A DNA stretch of 41,756 nt from Desulfothermus okinawensis JCM 13304 (GTDB lineage Bacteria > Desulfobacterota > Desulfovibrionia > Desulfovibrionales > Desulfothermaceae): the NCBI GenBank assembly GCA_001311565.1, contig BBBM01000022.1, forward strand, positions 1 through 41,756, read 5' to 3'. The notes below the pieces were generated by a model. The model was not told the origin of the DNA. It searched no databases and was given only the letters and a program-made list of their open reading frames with translations. Positions 40,632 to 41,756 of the stretch are shown piece by piece (the stretch's first letter is position 1; the number at the start of each line of letters is the position of its first letter). The position numbers and the translations under genes were made by a program.

Positions 40632-41756
40632 TTGAGTGATGGAAAGTCCCACCTCACATTTCCAAGGATCGTAATAGGGGGACTTGGCGGAGGATCAGGC
40701 AAGACCATAGTAACACTTGGGCTGATTAAGTCGTTAAGAAATAGAGGCTCAAGGTAAAGCCCTTTAAAAAGGGTCCAGATTACATAGATGCAGCGTGGCT
40801 GGGGCTGGCTGCTGGAGAGCCAGCATGTAATCTAGACCCTTTTTTCTTAGATAATGATTCTATTCGCAATATTTTTTTTTCATAAAGCCCTCAGCTTTGA
40901 TATATCTGTAATAGAGGGAAACAGGGGAATTTTTGATGGCCTGGATGTGGAAGGTTCTTGTTCCACAGTTCATCTTGCAAAAACATTACAATCCCCTATT
41001 ATAGTGGTAGTTGATTGTACCAAGGTGACCAGGACAGTAGCAGCAATGCTCATTGGATGCAACAGCTTAGATCCAGATTTTAAGGTAAAGGGTGTTATAT
41101 TTAATCGGGTAGCTGGTGAGCGACACAAGAATATTCTAAGTCGGTCTGTGGAGAAATATACAGATATAAAGGTATTGGGGGCTATTCCAAAGCTCAGACA
41201 AGACCCAATTCCAGAAAGATATATGGGGCTTATTTCCCACAGGGAATATGAAAGTGGGGAAAATCTAAATTACTTGGGTAGGGTTATTCATGACAATGTT
41301 GATTTGGATGGTATTTTAAATATTGCAACAGATGTAACTTTTGATTTTCAGGTGAAGCCAATCTGGCCTGAAAAGGTGGTAGGTGAGTCAGTAAATATTG
41401 GAGTGGTCAGGGACAGCTCTTTGTGGTTTTACTATGAAGAAAACCTTGAGCTTTTGTCAAAATGCGGTGCAAATATAATTGAATTTAGTCTAATTTCAGA
41501 CTCAAGGCCTCCAACACAACTCCATGGCATATATCTTGGTGGGGGGTTTCCAGAAACCCAGGCAGAGCTCCTATCAAAAAATACTCATATGAAAAAGTAT
41601 ATTTTGGATTGTGCCATATGGGAATGCCTATTTATGCTGAATGTGGTGGGCTTATGTACCTTTGTAGGGAGATTACCACTAAAGGTTCTTCGTATCCAAT
41701 GGCAGGGGTTTTTCCATATGAGGTAAAGATACACAAAAGGCCAAAGGGCCATGGTT
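40632..41756 (+). CDS. dsrN: DsrN, CobB/CbiA-type amidotransferase (runs off the window)
   Basis: DsrN is a homologue of cobyrinic acid a,c-diamide synthase and is thought to amidate siroheme for DsrAB. The N-terminal P-loop is [19 protein letters not shown], followed by [18 protein letters not shown]. Later stretches are [20 protein letters not shown] and the GATase approach [13 protein letters not shown], then [16 protein letters not shown] with the catalytic Cys. The start is TTG 40632, one of a few options. Breaks: a C missing near 40750, two extra T's near 40880, and a G missing near 41621. The sequence ends within the amidotransferase domain, so about the last 80 residues are absent. 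Confidence 0.9.

Noticed and set aside
1-41756. tRNA, rRNA, prophage or insertion sequence
   Set aside because: No cloverleaf arms, rRNA signatures, transposase or integrase motifs were seen in any of the intergenic gaps.

Overview
The window comes from an AT-rich bacterium that reduces sulfur compounds dissimilatorily, most likely a marine and possibly thermophilic member of the Desulfobacterota (Thermodesulfobacteriota). The evidence is a complete reductive-type dsr locus with dsrD and dsrN, plus genes for mannosylglycerate, a solute typical of marine thermophiles. I cannot name the genus from the sequence alone. No tRNA, rRNA, CRISPR array, transposase or phage gene was seen.

Layout. (1) 95-12434, + strand: a full Pel exopolysaccharide operon in the order pelC-D-E-F-G-A-B, with pelB split into a membrane-anchored TPR gene and a SPOR/TPR/beta-barrel gene. 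(2) 12581-15069, +: an unrecognised ORF, cobO, larC, a small helical protein and cooT, a group with a cobalt/nickel theme. (3) 15100-18565, -: myo-inositol-3-phosphate synthase, mannosyl-3-phosphoglycerate phosphatase and mannosyl-3-phosphoglycerate synthase. (4) 18823-22640, +: single-step mannosylglycerate synthase, glycerate kinase and a GDP-mannose-forming enzyme. Blocks 3 and 4 diverge from one intergenic region and together encode both known routes to mannosylglycerate. (5) 22728-28449, -: a tripartite RND efflux operon. (6) 28883-29676, +: fdhD. (7) 30041-41756, +: a sulfite-reduction locus with an RsbRD-like gene, dsrMKJOP, ferredoxin, a Cys-rich YkgJ-like gene, a TPR gene, dsrA, dsrB, dsrD and a truncated dsrN.

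How the genes work together. Pel proteins make, export and trim a cationic polysaccharide for biofilm. ManC supplies GDP-mannose to both mannosylglycerate synthases, and glycerate kinase acts on the acceptor of the one-step route. DsrAB reduces sulfite, DsrD is known to stimulate it, DsrN is thought to modify its siroheme, and DsrMKJOP connects the quinone pool and cytoplasmic thiol chemistry to the reaction.

Sequence quality. Most genes are broken by frameshifts at A or T runs of about seven or more. Removing one or two bases from the run restores family-matching protein in every case I worked through. Several shorter G or C runs look one or two bases too short. The genes that read through intact (pelC, dsrA, dsrO, ferredoxin) lack such runs. 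I treat these breaks as probable sequencing errors, not pseudogenes, and give the coordinates of the reconstructed genes. Two repeat families stand out: a roughly 170-190 bp element present twice in inverted orientation, each copy just after a stop codon, and a small hairpin related to AACCCAAGTTTATCA seen four times between genes.
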